From Patescibacteria group bacterium (GTDB taxonomy: Bacteria; Patescibacteriota; Patescibacteriia; JAHIZJ01): a stretch of 32,839 bases of DNA. The DNA is taken from NCBI GenBank assembly GCA_028714495.1, contig JAQTMH010000005.1, positions 1 through 32,839 of the forward strand. Direction: 5' to 3'. Below, in pieces: positions 22,610-31,154 of the stretch; the stretch's first letter is position 1, and every line of letters starts with the position of its first letter. The position numbers and the translations under genes are program-made. The notes beneath the pieces are model-generated. The model ran no database searches and had not been told where the DNA came from. It worked only from the letters and a program-made list of their open reading frames with translations.

Positions 22610-24114
22610 ACATCGCGTTGTTTAATCGTAAATTTCTAGTCAGCCTGACATTAATCTTGATTGTCTTTGGTTTAAGCTTTTTAGGCTGGAATTATCCAAA
22701 TATCTCTCCGATAATTTTTTGGTTGTCAATTGCCACGACGCTAATAATTGCCTGGAAGAGGCTAGACCTCGCTCTGATAATTCTGTTTGTCGAACTGATT
22801 ATCGGCTCAAAGGGATATTTATTTTCGTGGGTTTACGGAAACCTGACTATTTCGATCAGGTTGGGTCTTTTTTTGGCCGTGATCGCGGTTTGGGCAGTTA
22901 AATATTTAATTAGGGGAAAGGTAAGCTTTCGCTCTTCCAAGCTTTTCTGGCCGTTTATTGGTTTTTTAGCGATATATCTCTGGGGAATTCTAAACGCTAT
23001 TTTCAGGCACAATGTTTATAAAAATATATTTTTTGACGCCAATGGCTATCTCTATTTTGGCTTGATATTCGTTATCTATGAAGCCATAAAGAACAAGGAG
23101 CAATTATTATCCTTGGTTCAAGCGGTTGCCGCGGCAATCGTGGGACTGGGAATAAAGACCATGGTTTTGTTGGTTTTATTCGCTGGGAAATTCGCTTTTT
23201 TACCTGACATATATCGCTGGGTGCGTGACACCAGGTTAGATGAAATAACTTTGATTAGCCATAACTTCTATCGGGTTTTTAATCAATCGCATGTTTACAG
23301 CCTTTTTGGCACGATAATATTTTTGGTAATTTTGTCTCTGATCGGGAGAAAATACCTGGGCAAAAACTATATACCAATTTGCCTGGTGTTTCTATCAGCC
23401 AGTTTGAGCCTGATTATCAGCTATTCGAGAAGTTTTTGGCTGTCCCTGGCGGCAACCTTTATTATTATGCTGATATTGTTTGTAAAAAAATATAGGTTTG
23501 GAACGGCCAAAACCATAAAATATCTAATTATTCTCATACTTGTTGTCATCGCTGAAGCTGGTTTTATCGTCGGATTGGTTTATCTACCTAATCTATTGAA
23601 AAAAGGCGGCAGTTCGTTCAGCCTGGCAAGTTTAGTCGAGGAGCGGTTGGGCGACAGTGAACAGGCCGGATTGCAGAGCCGTTGGAATTTGATTGAACCA
23701 ATGTCCAGAAAAATTGTTCACGCGCCAATTTTAGGCAATGGTTTCGGCACTGAGGTCAAATATCGCTCAGAGGACCCGCGAATAGTCGCTGAATCCGGCG
23801 GTTGGTATTCGACTTATTCCTTTGAGTGGGGATACTTAGATATTATTTTGAAGATTGGCTTGGTCGGCCTGGCTTTGTATTTAGTATTTATTTGGGCAAT
23901 ATACAAAAACGGTATTAAGGCATATCTTAATCTTGACCATGACGGCAGAGTTATAATATTAGCCTTATTATTAGGCCTCTGCGCTTTATTGATTACGCAT
24001 TTAACAACTCCGTATTTAAACCATCCGCTAGGAATTGGATATTTGTTAATTTGCGCCGTGATGTTTGAGCGTCTAGCGAATATTAATAATGGAATCATCG
24101 CCAAAACAAGTTAA
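22606..24114 (+). CDS. O-antigen ligase / polymerase-like membrane protein
   Basis: This 502-residue protein has about twelve membrane helices. A large outside loop lies late in the chain and contains LQSRWNLIEPMSRKIVHAPILGNGFGTEV. The SRW and LGNGFGT motifs fit the Wzy_C (O-antigen ligase/polymerase) family, which joins lipid-linked glycans to an acceptor or to each other on the outer face. There is no outer-membrane LPS in CPR bacteria, so the acceptor is unknown. It is coupled to the preceding GT2 by an ATGA overlap, and its last 26 bp overlap the next GT2. Confidence 0.82.
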   Translation: MNIALFNRKFLVSLTLILIVFGLSFLGWNYPNISPIIFWLSIATTLIIAWKRLDLALIILFVELIIGSKGYLFSWVYGNLTISIRLGLFLAVIAVWAVKYLIRGKVSFRSSKLFWPFIGFLAIYLWGILNAIFRHNVYKNIFFDANGYLYFGLIFVIYEAIKNKEQLLSLVQAVAAAIVGLGIKTMVLLVLFAGKFAFLPDIYRWVRDTRLDEITLISHNFYRVFNQSHVYSLFGTIIFLVILSLIGRKYLGKNYIPICLVFLSASLSLIISYSRSFWLSLAATFIIMLILFVKKYRFGTAKTIKYLIILILVVIAEAGFIVGLVYLPNLLKKGGSSFSLASLVEERLGDSEQAGLQSRWNLIEPMSRKIVHAPILGNGFGTEVKYRSEDPRIVAESGGWYSTYSFEWGYLDIILKIGLVGLALYLVFIWAIYKNGIKAYLNLDHDGRVIILALLLGLCALLITHLTTPYLNHPLGIGYLLICAVMFERLANINNGIIAKTS

Positions 24115-25105
24115 GGTAACAGTAAGTTTAGTTACCTGGAATTCGGTTAACGATTTGCCAGGATTTTTTGAATCCCTAGCCAGCCAGACATATAAAGATT
24201 ATCAGGTGTGGGTGATTGACAACTGCTCAAGCGATGGGACAATAGAAAAAATAAAAAATAGTTATCCCGAAATTCGTTTCATTGAAAATGATAAAAATAT
24301 CGGATACGCCGCCGGACATAATCTGGCAATTTCAAAAAGCCGGTCAGACTATGTGCTAGTAGCCAACGCGGATCTCAGGCTGGAACCCGGGTTTCTCGAA
24401 GAGCTTGTCAGAATAATAGATTCCGATTCGCATATCGGATCAGTCGGTGGCAAACTGTTAAAAATGCAAGACCCCTTGAAAATTGGAGCCGAGGCTGCTA
24501 TTATTGATACTTGCGGCATCGGGGCATATAAAAGCAGAAGGTTTGTTGACCGGGGAGAAGGCGAAGAGGACAAGGGACAATATGACAATATTGAAGAAGT
24601 TTTTGGAGTCAGCGGCGCTTTAGTTCTTTACCGACGCAGTGCTCTCGATGACGTAAAAATTCCGCCCGGACAATATTTTGATGAAGAGTATTTTATGTAT
24701 CGGGAAGACATAGATCTGGCTTGGCGATTTCGTCAGCGAAGCTGGAAAAGCTTCTATTCACCCAGGGCCCTTGCTTGGCACCGTCGCTCGACTACGAGGC
24801 AGGGGAGTGATTGGCAGATTTTGAAAAACCGCCGGAAGAAATCGCCCCTGATAAAAAGCTTGTCCTATCGCAATCACTGCTACACGCTAATTAAGAATTT
24901 GCCCTGGCCCGATATGTTCTGGTGGTTTCCCTGGATATTTTGGTACGAACTTAGAAAATTTGTTTATTTAGTCTTATTTGAACCGAGAACGTTGCTTATG
25001 GATTTTCAAATAGTTAGCCATTTACCAATAATGTTAAACCGAAGGCGCCTGATTCAGAAAAGGCGAACCACTAGCTTAAAAGAATTGCGCAGCTGGTTTA
25101 AATAA
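24089..25105 (+). CDS. Family 2 glycosyltransferase with Trp-rich C-terminus
   Basis: This 338-residue GT2 enzyme shows VTVSLVTWNSVNDLPGFFES, VIDNCSSDGTIEKI, NIGYAAGHNLAI, ANADLRLEPG and the later EEYFMYREDIDLAWRFRQRSW. Its sugar-nucleotide DXD is written as ADL. After the catalytic domain comes a strikingly aromatic stretch (LPWPDMFWWFPWIFWYELRK), likely to lie in or on the membrane, then a basic tail. It starts inside the ligase gene and precedes another GT2 by 1 bp. Donor and acceptor are not predictable. Confidence 0.9.
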   Translation: MESSPKQVKVTVSLVTWNSVNDLPGFFESLASQTYKDYQVWVIDNCSSDGTIEKIKNSYPEIRFIENDKNIGYAAGHNLAISKSRSDYVLVANADLRLEPGFLEELVRIIDSDSHIGSVGGKLLKMQDPLKIGAEAAIIDTCGIGAYKSRRFVDRGEGEEDKGQYDNIEEVFGVSGALVLYRRSALDDVKIPPGQYFDEEYFMYREDIDLAWRFRQRSWKSFYSPRALAWHRRSTTRQGSDWQILKNRRKKSPLIKSLSYRNHCYTLIKNLPWPDMFWWFPWIFWYELRKFVYLVLFEPRTLLMDFQIVSHLPIMLNRRRLIQKRRTTSLKELRSWFK

Positions 25106-25106
25106 T

Positions 25107-25910
25107 ATGGATATATCGATCATCATATTAAACTACAAGTCAAAGGGATTAACCAAGCAGTGCTTGCGCGGCATTGAGTTAATTAAGCCAAAGAGGGAAT
25201 ACGAGATTATCGTAGTGGACAATGCCTCAAATGATGGAACAGCGGAAATGGTTAGAAATGAATTTCCCGGCGTAAAATTGGTTGTCTCTCCGCGTAATTG
25301 TGGCTTTGCCGCGGGCAATAACTTGGGTATACGCCAGGCCACCGGTAAATATATTATGATTTTGAATCCGGACGTGGCCCTGTTAAGTGATTCAATCGAG
25401 GTGCTTTATAGATTTATGGAGGATCATCCGGAGGTCGGTTTGGCCGGGCCAAAGCTGATTAACCCGGATGGGACTGTCCAAGCTTCCTGTCGAACCTTTC
25501 CGACGCCCAAGATAATATTCTATCGTCGTTCCCCGCTAGGTAAATTGACCGGCCCAAAAAAGGTTCTGAGGGAACATTTAATGCTTGAGTGGGACCATGG
25601 AGAAAACCGAGCCGTTGACTGGATGATCGGAGCCTGTTTTATCGTCAGGGCCGAGACCTTGGAAAAAATTGGCCTACTTGATGAACGATTTTTCCTTTAT
25701 CTCGAAGACGTTGACTGGTGCCGGCGTTTCTGGCAAGCTGGATATAAAGTCTATTACGTGGCTGACGCCGAAATGGTGCACTACCATCAGCGCTTGTCGG
25801 CTGAAAGCCCAGGACTAGGCGGGATTTTAAGCTACGCGACAAGAATTCATATTATCAGCGCCATAAAGTATTTTGCTAAATGGAATGGCGTAAAGAATAA
25901 AAATATATGA
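25107..25910 (+). CDS. Family 2 glycosyltransferase (rhamnosyltransferase-like)
   Basis: This 267-residue GT2 enzyme reads DISIIILNYKSKGLTKQCL, VVDNASNDGTAEMV, NCGFAAGNNLGI, ILNPDVALL, GLAGPKLINPDGTVQASCR and FFLYLEDVDWCRRFWQAGYKVYY. It is more like the first GT2 (21746) than the second, and lacks the C-terminal hydrophobic region. It overlaps the following DUF4012 gene by 4 bp (ATGA). Confidence 0.92.
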   Translation: MDISIIILNYKSKGLTKQCLRGIELIKPKREYEIIVVDNASNDGTAEMVRNEFPGVKLVVSPRNCGFAAGNNLGIRQATGKYIMILNPDVALLSDSIEVLYRFMEDHPEVGLAGPKLINPDGTVQASCRTFPTPKIIFYRRSPLGKLTGPKKVLREHLMLEWDHGENRAVDWMIGACFIVRAETLEKIGLLDERFFLYLEDVDWCRRFWQAGYKVYYVADAEMVHYHQRLSAESPGLGGILSYATRIHIISAIKYFAKWNGVKNKNI

Positions 25911-27871
25911 TTAATTTAAAACCAGAAATCAATCTATCGAAAACCAAGCCAAAGAAAAGTCGATCAATCCGGCGTAGGAATATAAAATATATTTTATTGT
26001 CGGCCGCCGGATTAATTCTCTTGCTTCTGATAATTGGTTTTATCAAATATTTCGGCCCGCTCAAATCTATCTACAAATATTCAATTGATGGCAAGAATGA
26101 TTTTTATGACGCCCAAAAGCTGGTTACCGAAGAAAGATTTAAAGAAGCTGGGGACAAACTTTTGCAGGCTCAGGAGGAATTTAGCCAAGGTCTAAATGTG
26201 CTGGAGAAAAACGGTAGTCTGAGATCGTATTTATACATCAAAACCCAGGTGTCCGCCATAGATAATTTGTTAAGGGCCGGTTCTCAAACTGCCTCGGCCT
26301 TAGCTAAAATCGCTTATCTGGCCGATGAGATTATTACGCCAGTAAAAAAAGACAAGGAATTTACTTTGGCAAAATTAAATATTGAACAGAAGCATGAAAT
26401 ATTAAAGAAGATATCAGAATCATATCCGGACTTGGTTGGCGTAAAAGCGGAAATTGATCTAGCGGTATTAAGCCTTGACCAGATACCGGATCGCGGGCTA
26501 TTTCCAAGCATAAAAAAATCAATTGAACCAATAAAGGAGCAATTGCCTGAAATTCAAGATCGAATCAACCAGGCCTTGCCCGCGGTTGAAATATTACCAG
26601 CCATCGCTGGTTATCCCGAAGAACAAACCTACCTATTTTTATTGGAAAACAACGCTGAATTAAGGCCAACCGGCGGTTTCATCGGGACTTACGGAATTTT
26701 AAAAGCCAAGGATGGCGAAATTAATTACTTCAAAACAGATAATATATACAATCTAGATAACCCGGTTAGTGACAGACTCATTGAATTACCGCCGGAACCG
26801 CTCCAAAAGTATCTTAACGCTGAAAAATGGTTTATGCGCGACAGTAATTGGTCGCCAGATTTTCCAACCTCCGCGGCCAAGGCGATATGGTTCTATGATC
26901 AGGAGAATGGACCGGAAAAAAATATTCACGGAGTGATTGCCATTACGCCGACTTTTATTGAGTCGCTTCTTGGGCTGACGGGCGAGATAAAAGTGAACGG
27001 TTTAACTTTTACCGCTGAAAATTTTACTGAACAATTGCAATATCAAGTCGAGCAAGGATTTTATCGCCAGGGAATATCCGATGCTGACCGCAAGGAAGTT
27101 ATCGGGGACATGTCTGAGCAATTGCTTGATCGAATATTGAATTTTCCGCAATCACGTTGGGGCGAGCTTTGGCAAACAATTGAAAATCATATCGCCGAAA
27201 AACACCTTCTTTTCTATTCGAAAAATGCCTCGCTCCAGCAAGTAATCGAGCAGGAGAATTGGGGAGGTAAAATGGCCGAGCAAGATACTGGCGACTATCT
27301 TTTTGTAGTCGATGCTAACATGGCCAGCCTGAAAAGCGATCCGGGGGTGTTAAGAACGATAGATTATTCAGTTGCTGAGACAGCTGATGAAAAAATTGCC
27401 GACTTGACCATCACTTATAACAACTCCGGAACGTTTGACTGGAAATCAACTCGCTACCGCACCTATACCAGGGTCTATGTTCCGCTTGGCAGCGTATTGC
27501 TGGAAAGCGCCGGGGTAATGGACAACGATAAGCTCCACGGTGGGCGATCGGCCGAACCTGAGGTATATGATGAGCTTGGCCGGACTGTTTTTGCTGGATT
27601 CATTTCAATCGAGCCCCAGGAAACAGGTACGCTTCACTTTCGCTACCGCTTGCCTAATACAATATTTGATACTTCAGATGGCAAACAATACGACCTTTAT
27701 GTTCAGAAACAGGGAGGAACCAAACCCTATAAACTGAATATTGACTTAAAGTTTGAAGATGAAATATTCAGTTATGAGCCTATTGACAAAATTGAATTGT
27801 CAAACAATAATAAGGTGACCTTAAAAACTGACTTGGATCGGGATCGCCAAATTGAAATTGTATTTAAATAG
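25907..27871 (+). CDS. DUF4012 membrane-anchored surface protein
   Basis: This 654-residue protein has a basic N-terminus (KPKKSRSIRRRN), one membrane helix at about 28-47, then an alpha-helical stretch (about 65-225) and the DUF4012 domain. The domain opens with TYLFLLENNAELRPTGGFIG at 241-260, its best conserved block, and includes ITPTFIESLLGLTGEIKV. The last third is beta-rich. The fold is related to LytR-CpsA-Psr-like enzymes that attach glycans to the wall, and its place between glycosyltransferases and mreB fits such a role. This is inference from context and no activity is established. It is 2 bp upstream of mreB. Confidence 0.85.
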   Translation: MINLKPEINLSKTKPKKSRSIRRRNIKYILLSAAGLILLLLIIGFIKYFGPLKSIYKYSIDGKNDFYDAQKLVTEERFKEAGDKLLQAQEEFSQGLNVLEKNGSLRSYLYIKTQVSAIDNLLRAGSQTASALAKIAYLADEIITPVKKDKEFTLAKLNIEQKHEILKKISESYPDLVGVKAEIDLAVLSLDQIPDRGLFPSIKKSIEPIKEQLPEIQDRINQALPAVEILPAIAGYPEEQTYLFLLENNAELRPTGGFIGTYGILKAKDGEINYFKTDNIYNLDNPVSDRLIELPPEPLQKYLNAEKWFMRDSNWSPDFPTSAAKAIWFYDQENGPEKNIHGVIAITPTFIESLLGLTGEIKVNGLTFTAENFTEQLQYQVEQGFYRQGISDADRKEVIGDMSEQLLDRILNFPQSRWGELWQTIENHIAEKHLLFYSKNASLQQVIEQENWGGKMAEQDTGDYLFVVDANMASLKSDPGVLRTIDYSVAETADEKIADLTITYNNSGTFDWKSTRYRTYTRVYVPLGSVLLESAGVMDNDKLHGGRSAEPEVYDELGRTVFAGFISIEPQETGTLHFRYRLPNTIFDTSDGKQYDLYVQKQGGTKPYKLNIDLKFEDEIFSYEPIDKIELSNNNKVTLKTDLDRDRQIEIVFK

Positions 27872-27873
27872 GC

Positions 27874-28881
27874 ATGTTTGTAAAGAAAATCGGAATTGAT
27901 CTAGGCACTACCAATACCCTGGTATACATACCGCGGCGGGGGATTATTATTAATGAACCATCAGTGGTGGCGATTTCGATAGCCGATAAAAAGGTTTTGG
28001 CCGTGGGTGAAGAAGCCAAGGAAATGCTTGGTCGCACGCCTGACACCATTACCGCTTCCAAGCCGTTGCGTGATGGAGTGATCGCCGATTACCGGACGAC
28101 TGAAAGCATGTTAAGGTATTTCATAAATAAAGCCTTGGGCGGAGTCAGGTTTTTCAGACCCGAGGTGATGGTTTCCGTACCGGCCGGCATAACCTCTACT
28201 GAAAGAAGGGCGGTTATTGACGCCACGCTGCAAGCCGGCGCTAAAGCGGCTTTTATTATCAAAGAGCCGATTGCCGCGGCCATCGGCGCGAATATTCCGA
28301 TTGGCTCGGCGTCCGGTCATATGATAATTGATTTAGGCGGCGGGACGTCGGAAATCGCGGTAATATCCTTGGGCGGAATTGTGGCCAGCACCTCGGTCAG
28401 AATTGGCGGCAACCGTTTAGACGTGGCCATCGCTGATTTCATACGGCGCAAATATGGTTTAGCCATCGGCGATCGGACAACCGAAGATTTAAAAATACAA
28501 ATTGGCGCGGCCTTGCCTCTCGAGGAAAAACTTTCGATGGATGTTCGAGGTCGAGACATGATAACCGGCTTGCCCAAAACAATTACCGTATCCTCGGATG
28601 ATGTGACTGAGGCAATTCAAGACGAGCTTGGTTCGATCATCCAGGCGGTAAAGTCGGTCTTGCAGGTGACTCCGCCAGAACTCTCGGCTGACGTCATTGA
28701 TAAAGGCATGGTTTTAAGCGGAGGCACGGCCTTGCTAAGAAATTTAGACTCGCTGTTAACCCAAGCGACAGGTGTTCCCGCCTATGTGGCCGATGACGCG
28801 CTACTTTGCGTCGCCCGGGGCACTGGCATTGCCCTGGAAAATCTTGAGTCCTACAAGAGAAGCATTTTGTATACCAAATAG
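27874..28881 (+). CDS. mreB: Rod-shape determining protein MreB (bacterial actin)
   Basis: MreB filaments guide side-wall synthesis by RodA and partner PBPs. The 335-residue protein (E. coli 347) has the actin-fold nucleotide motifs: phosphate 1 GIDLGTTNT at 7-15, phosphate 2 MIIDLGGGTSEIAVISLGG, and the adenosine motif GMVLSGGTALLRNL. Family blocks include NEPSVVAI, PLRDGVIADY, MVSVPAGITSTERRAV and the IKEPIAAAIGA segment. mreC and mreD do not follow. A GT4 gene does, 14 bp later. The combination with rodA elsewhere in the window implies rod-shaped or elongated cells. Confidence 0.95.
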   Translation: MFVKKIGIDLGTTNTLVYIPRRGIIINEPSVVAISIADKKVLAVGEEAKEMLGRTPDTITASKPLRDGVIADYRTTESMLRYFINKALGGVRFFRPEVMVSVPAGITSTERRAVIDATLQAGAKAAFIIKEPIAAAIGANIPIGSASGHMIIDLGGGTSEIAVISLGGIVASTSVRIGGNRLDVAIADFIRRKYGLAIGDRTTEDLKIQIGAALPLEEKLSMDVRGRDMITGLPKTITVSSDDVTEAIQDELGSIIQAVKSVLQVTPPELSADVIDKGMVLSGGTALLRNLDSLLTQATGVPAYVADDALLCVARGTGIALENLESYKRSILYTK

Positions 28882-28895
28882 CCAAGAGTCCAGAT

Positions 28896-30092
28896 ATGAA
28901 AATTGGCATTGATGCCTCACGCGCTAATTCCAGAGAAAAAACCGGGACCGAGTGGTATTCATTTCGTTTAATCCAGGAATTCAAAAAAATTGCTGATACA
29001 AACGATCAGTATTTTTTGTATTCAAAAGAAAAACTAGATTTCGGCTTAGAGCATTTACCTAGTAACTTCAAATCAAAAATACTCCGCTGGCCACCAAAGT
29101 TTCTTTGGACCCAGATCAGGCTTTCAATCCATCTGCTGTTTAATAAAGCTGACGTGCTTTTCGTACCGGCGCATACCTTGCCTCTAATCAATTGCCGCAA
29201 AACAGTGTTAACCGTGCACGACATTGGCTTTGAAAGATTTGAACAGCTTTATTCACAAAAAATCATTGGTCCGCGGAATTTTGTGAAAAAATTGATCAAC
29301 CTAGGCGTCAGGGTAGTCACGCTCGGAAGATATGGGTCAAATGAATTGGATTATCATCGCTGGGCGATGAAATACGCCATTGAGCACGCGAGTATTATCA
29401 TTACCCCTTCACAGTTTACGAAAGATGAGATAATTCAGGTTTATGACATAAAGCCTGAAAGAATAAAGGTAATTTACCACGGCGTTGATAACGAGAGATA
29501 CTATCAAATTCTCGATCAAGATAAAATTTCTGTCGTTCTGAAAAAATATCGAATCGAAACCCCGTATTTTCTTTTTATTGGAAGATTAGAAAAAAAGAAA
29601 AACACCGCGGGACTGGTAAAAGCCTTTTCAATTTTTAAACATAAATATAATTTGCCTCACTCTTTAGTTTTGGTCGGCAATCCCGGATATGGCTTTGAAG
29701 AAATAAGGGATTTAGTTTTAAAAAATAATCTATCCCGTCAGGTTATTATGCCCGGCTATGTCCAGGCGGAAGACCTGGTTTATCTATTAAACGGGGCTGA
29801 GGCTTTTGTCTTTCCTTCTTACTACGAGGGCTTTGGGTTACCGATATTGGAAGCGATGGCTTGCGGGGTGCCGGTAATTACCAGCCAAAGAGCTTCAATA
29901 CCTGAAATATCGGGTCAAGCCGCTCAACAGATTGATCCAAATAATTATGAAGAATTGGCTCGGGCCTTATATCTAGTTTCGTCCAGGCCACAAATTAGAA
30001 GTGAAATGATCAGGCTCGGCCTGGAACATGTTAAGAAGTTCAGCTGGTCAGATTGCGCCAGCCAGACTCTCGAGATTATTAAACAAGCCTGA
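28896..30092 (+). CDS. Family 4 glycosyltransferase
   Basis: This 398-residue GT-B enzyme has N-terminal MKIGIDASRANSREKTGTEWY, and a mid-domain VVHDIGFE-like TVHDIGFERF. The C-terminal domain holds YFLFIGRLEKKKN, VIMPGYVQAEDLVYLLNGA and the donor-binding EX7E motif in YYEGFGLPILEAMACGVPV. This is the signature of mannosyl- and other retaining transferases acting on lipid-linked or surface glycans. It is the last gene of the cluster and the holB promoter begins only 2 bp after its core coding end. Confidence 0.92.
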   Translation: MKIGIDASRANSREKTGTEWYSFRLIQEFKKIADTNDQYFLYSKEKLDFGLEHLPSNFKSKILRWPPKFLWTQIRLSIHLLFNKADVLFVPAHTLPLINCRKTVLTVHDIGFERFEQLYSQKIIGPRNFVKKLINLGVRVVTLGRYGSNELDYHRWAMKYAIEHASIIITPSQFTKDEIIQVYDIKPERIKVIYHGVDNERYYQILDQDKISVVLKKYRIETPYFLFIGRLEKKKNTAGLVKAFSIFKHKYNLPHSLVLVGNPGYGFEEIRDLVLKNNLSRQVIMPGYVQAEDLVYLLNGAEAFVFPSYYEGFGLPILEAMACGVPVITSQRASIPEISGQAAQQIDPNNYEELARALYLVSSRPQIRSEMIRLGLEHVKKFSWSDCASQTLEIIKQA

Positions 30093-30098
30093 ATTGAC

Positions 30099-30127
30099 TT
30101 GCCAAAAAGATGTTTTTCTGTTATTCT
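30099..30127 (+). promoter_or_regulatory. Promoter of the holB-frr operon, probably leaderless
   Basis: TTGCCA (30099-30104, 5 of 6), a 17-bp spacer and TATTCT (30122-30127) with TGT before it, an extended -10. Only 7 bp separate the -10 from the ATG at 30135, so the start site is at the start codon. Confidence 0.7.
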
Positions 30128-30134
30128 TTTTTTG

Positions 30135-31151
30135 ATGCCACAAAACTTAATCGAGGTACGCTGGCCAATTATTGGCCATAAAAAGATAACGAAGTATTTA
30201 ACACACTCAATTCGAGAAAATCGGATTGCTTCGGCTTATCTTTTTACCGGGCCGGCCCACGTTGGTAAATCAACAGTAGCGTACTCGTTCATTCAAAGTC
30301 TTCTATGTTCTGATGAGAAATCGCGGCCTTGCGGCCACTGCTTAAATTGCCAGAAGTTTCTTAACCGGGCGCATCCAGATATCGCGTATATCGAAAAATT
30401 TGATAGTAAAAAAAATATCAGTATCGATGAAGTGCGCGAACGCATAGTCCATCGTCACAATCTGCGTTCATTTCTTTCGCCCTATCAGATATCAATAGTT
30501 ATCGGCGCTGAATCTTTAAGCATTGAGGCGGCCAATAGCTTATTGAAAACCCTGGAAGAACCATCGGCCAGTTCAATAATAATCTTAGTCACGGATAAAC
30601 CGGACGCCTTACCCAAAACGATTATTTCTCGTTGTCAGATTATTGAGTTTTTTCCGGTTCCTTTTGATGATATATTAAATTTTGTCGAAACAAATAGTGA
30701 GACATCAGACCGTCAAAAGATCTTGAAAATTTGCAAACTATCCGCCGGACGTCCCGGATTGGCCTGGCAGTATCTTCATATACCTGAAATTTTATCCCAG
30801 CGCGAGGAAATCAATACTCGGTTTATTAAGGCCCTGGGAACGCGCTTAATCGGACAATTTCGTTATCTTGAAAATGAGATTGAATCCCAATCATTCCAAG
30901 AGGGGCTTGATAAGGCCAACGACAGCCTCGATAACTGGATAAAAACCCTGCGCGATATGCTGATGGAGCATTATCACCTTGACGTTTATCAGATTAACAG
31001 TTATCTGAAGACAGACTTAGAAAAACTTGCCTATCGATATCCCACGCGTTTAATTGTCGAGCTAATAAATTATCTATTTAGGCTGAAACAAAGGCTGGCG
31101 GTAAATCTAAATCCGCGACTAGCCCTAGAGAATTTCTTCTTAAATACCTAG
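30135..31151 (+). CDS. holB: DNA polymerase III subunit delta prime
   Basis: Delta prime is part of the clamp loader. I take the ATG at 30135, giving 338 aa beginning MPQNLIEVRWPIIGHKKITK, as the family does. The ATG at 30099 would overlap the promoter and add an unlike segment. The AAA+ ATPase region has a Walker A, GPAHVGKST at 39-47, and a zinc module with Cys58, Cys66, Cys69 and Cys72. The Walker B region reads IGAESLSIEAANSLLKTLEEP, without the DE pair of DnaX. An SRC motif is present (IISRCQII). The altered Walker B favours delta prime over gamma/tau, although the intact Walker A leaves some doubt. Confidence 0.85.
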   Translation: MPQNLIEVRWPIIGHKKITKYLTHSIRENRIASAYLFTGPAHVGKSTVAYSFIQSLLCSDEKSRPCGHCLNCQKFLNRAHPDIAYIEKFDSKKNISIDEVRERIVHRHNLRSFLSPYQISIVIGAESLSIEAANSLLKTLEEPSASSIIILVTDKPDALPKTIISRCQIIEFFPVPFDDILNFVETNSETSDRQKILKICKLSAGRPGLAWQYLHIPEILSQREEINTRFIKALGTRLIGQFRYLENEIESQSFQEGLDKANDSLDNWIKTLRDMLMEHYHLDVYQINSYLKTDLEKLAYRYPTRLIVELINYLFRLKQRLAVNLNPRLALENFFLNT

Positions 31152-31154
31152 CGT

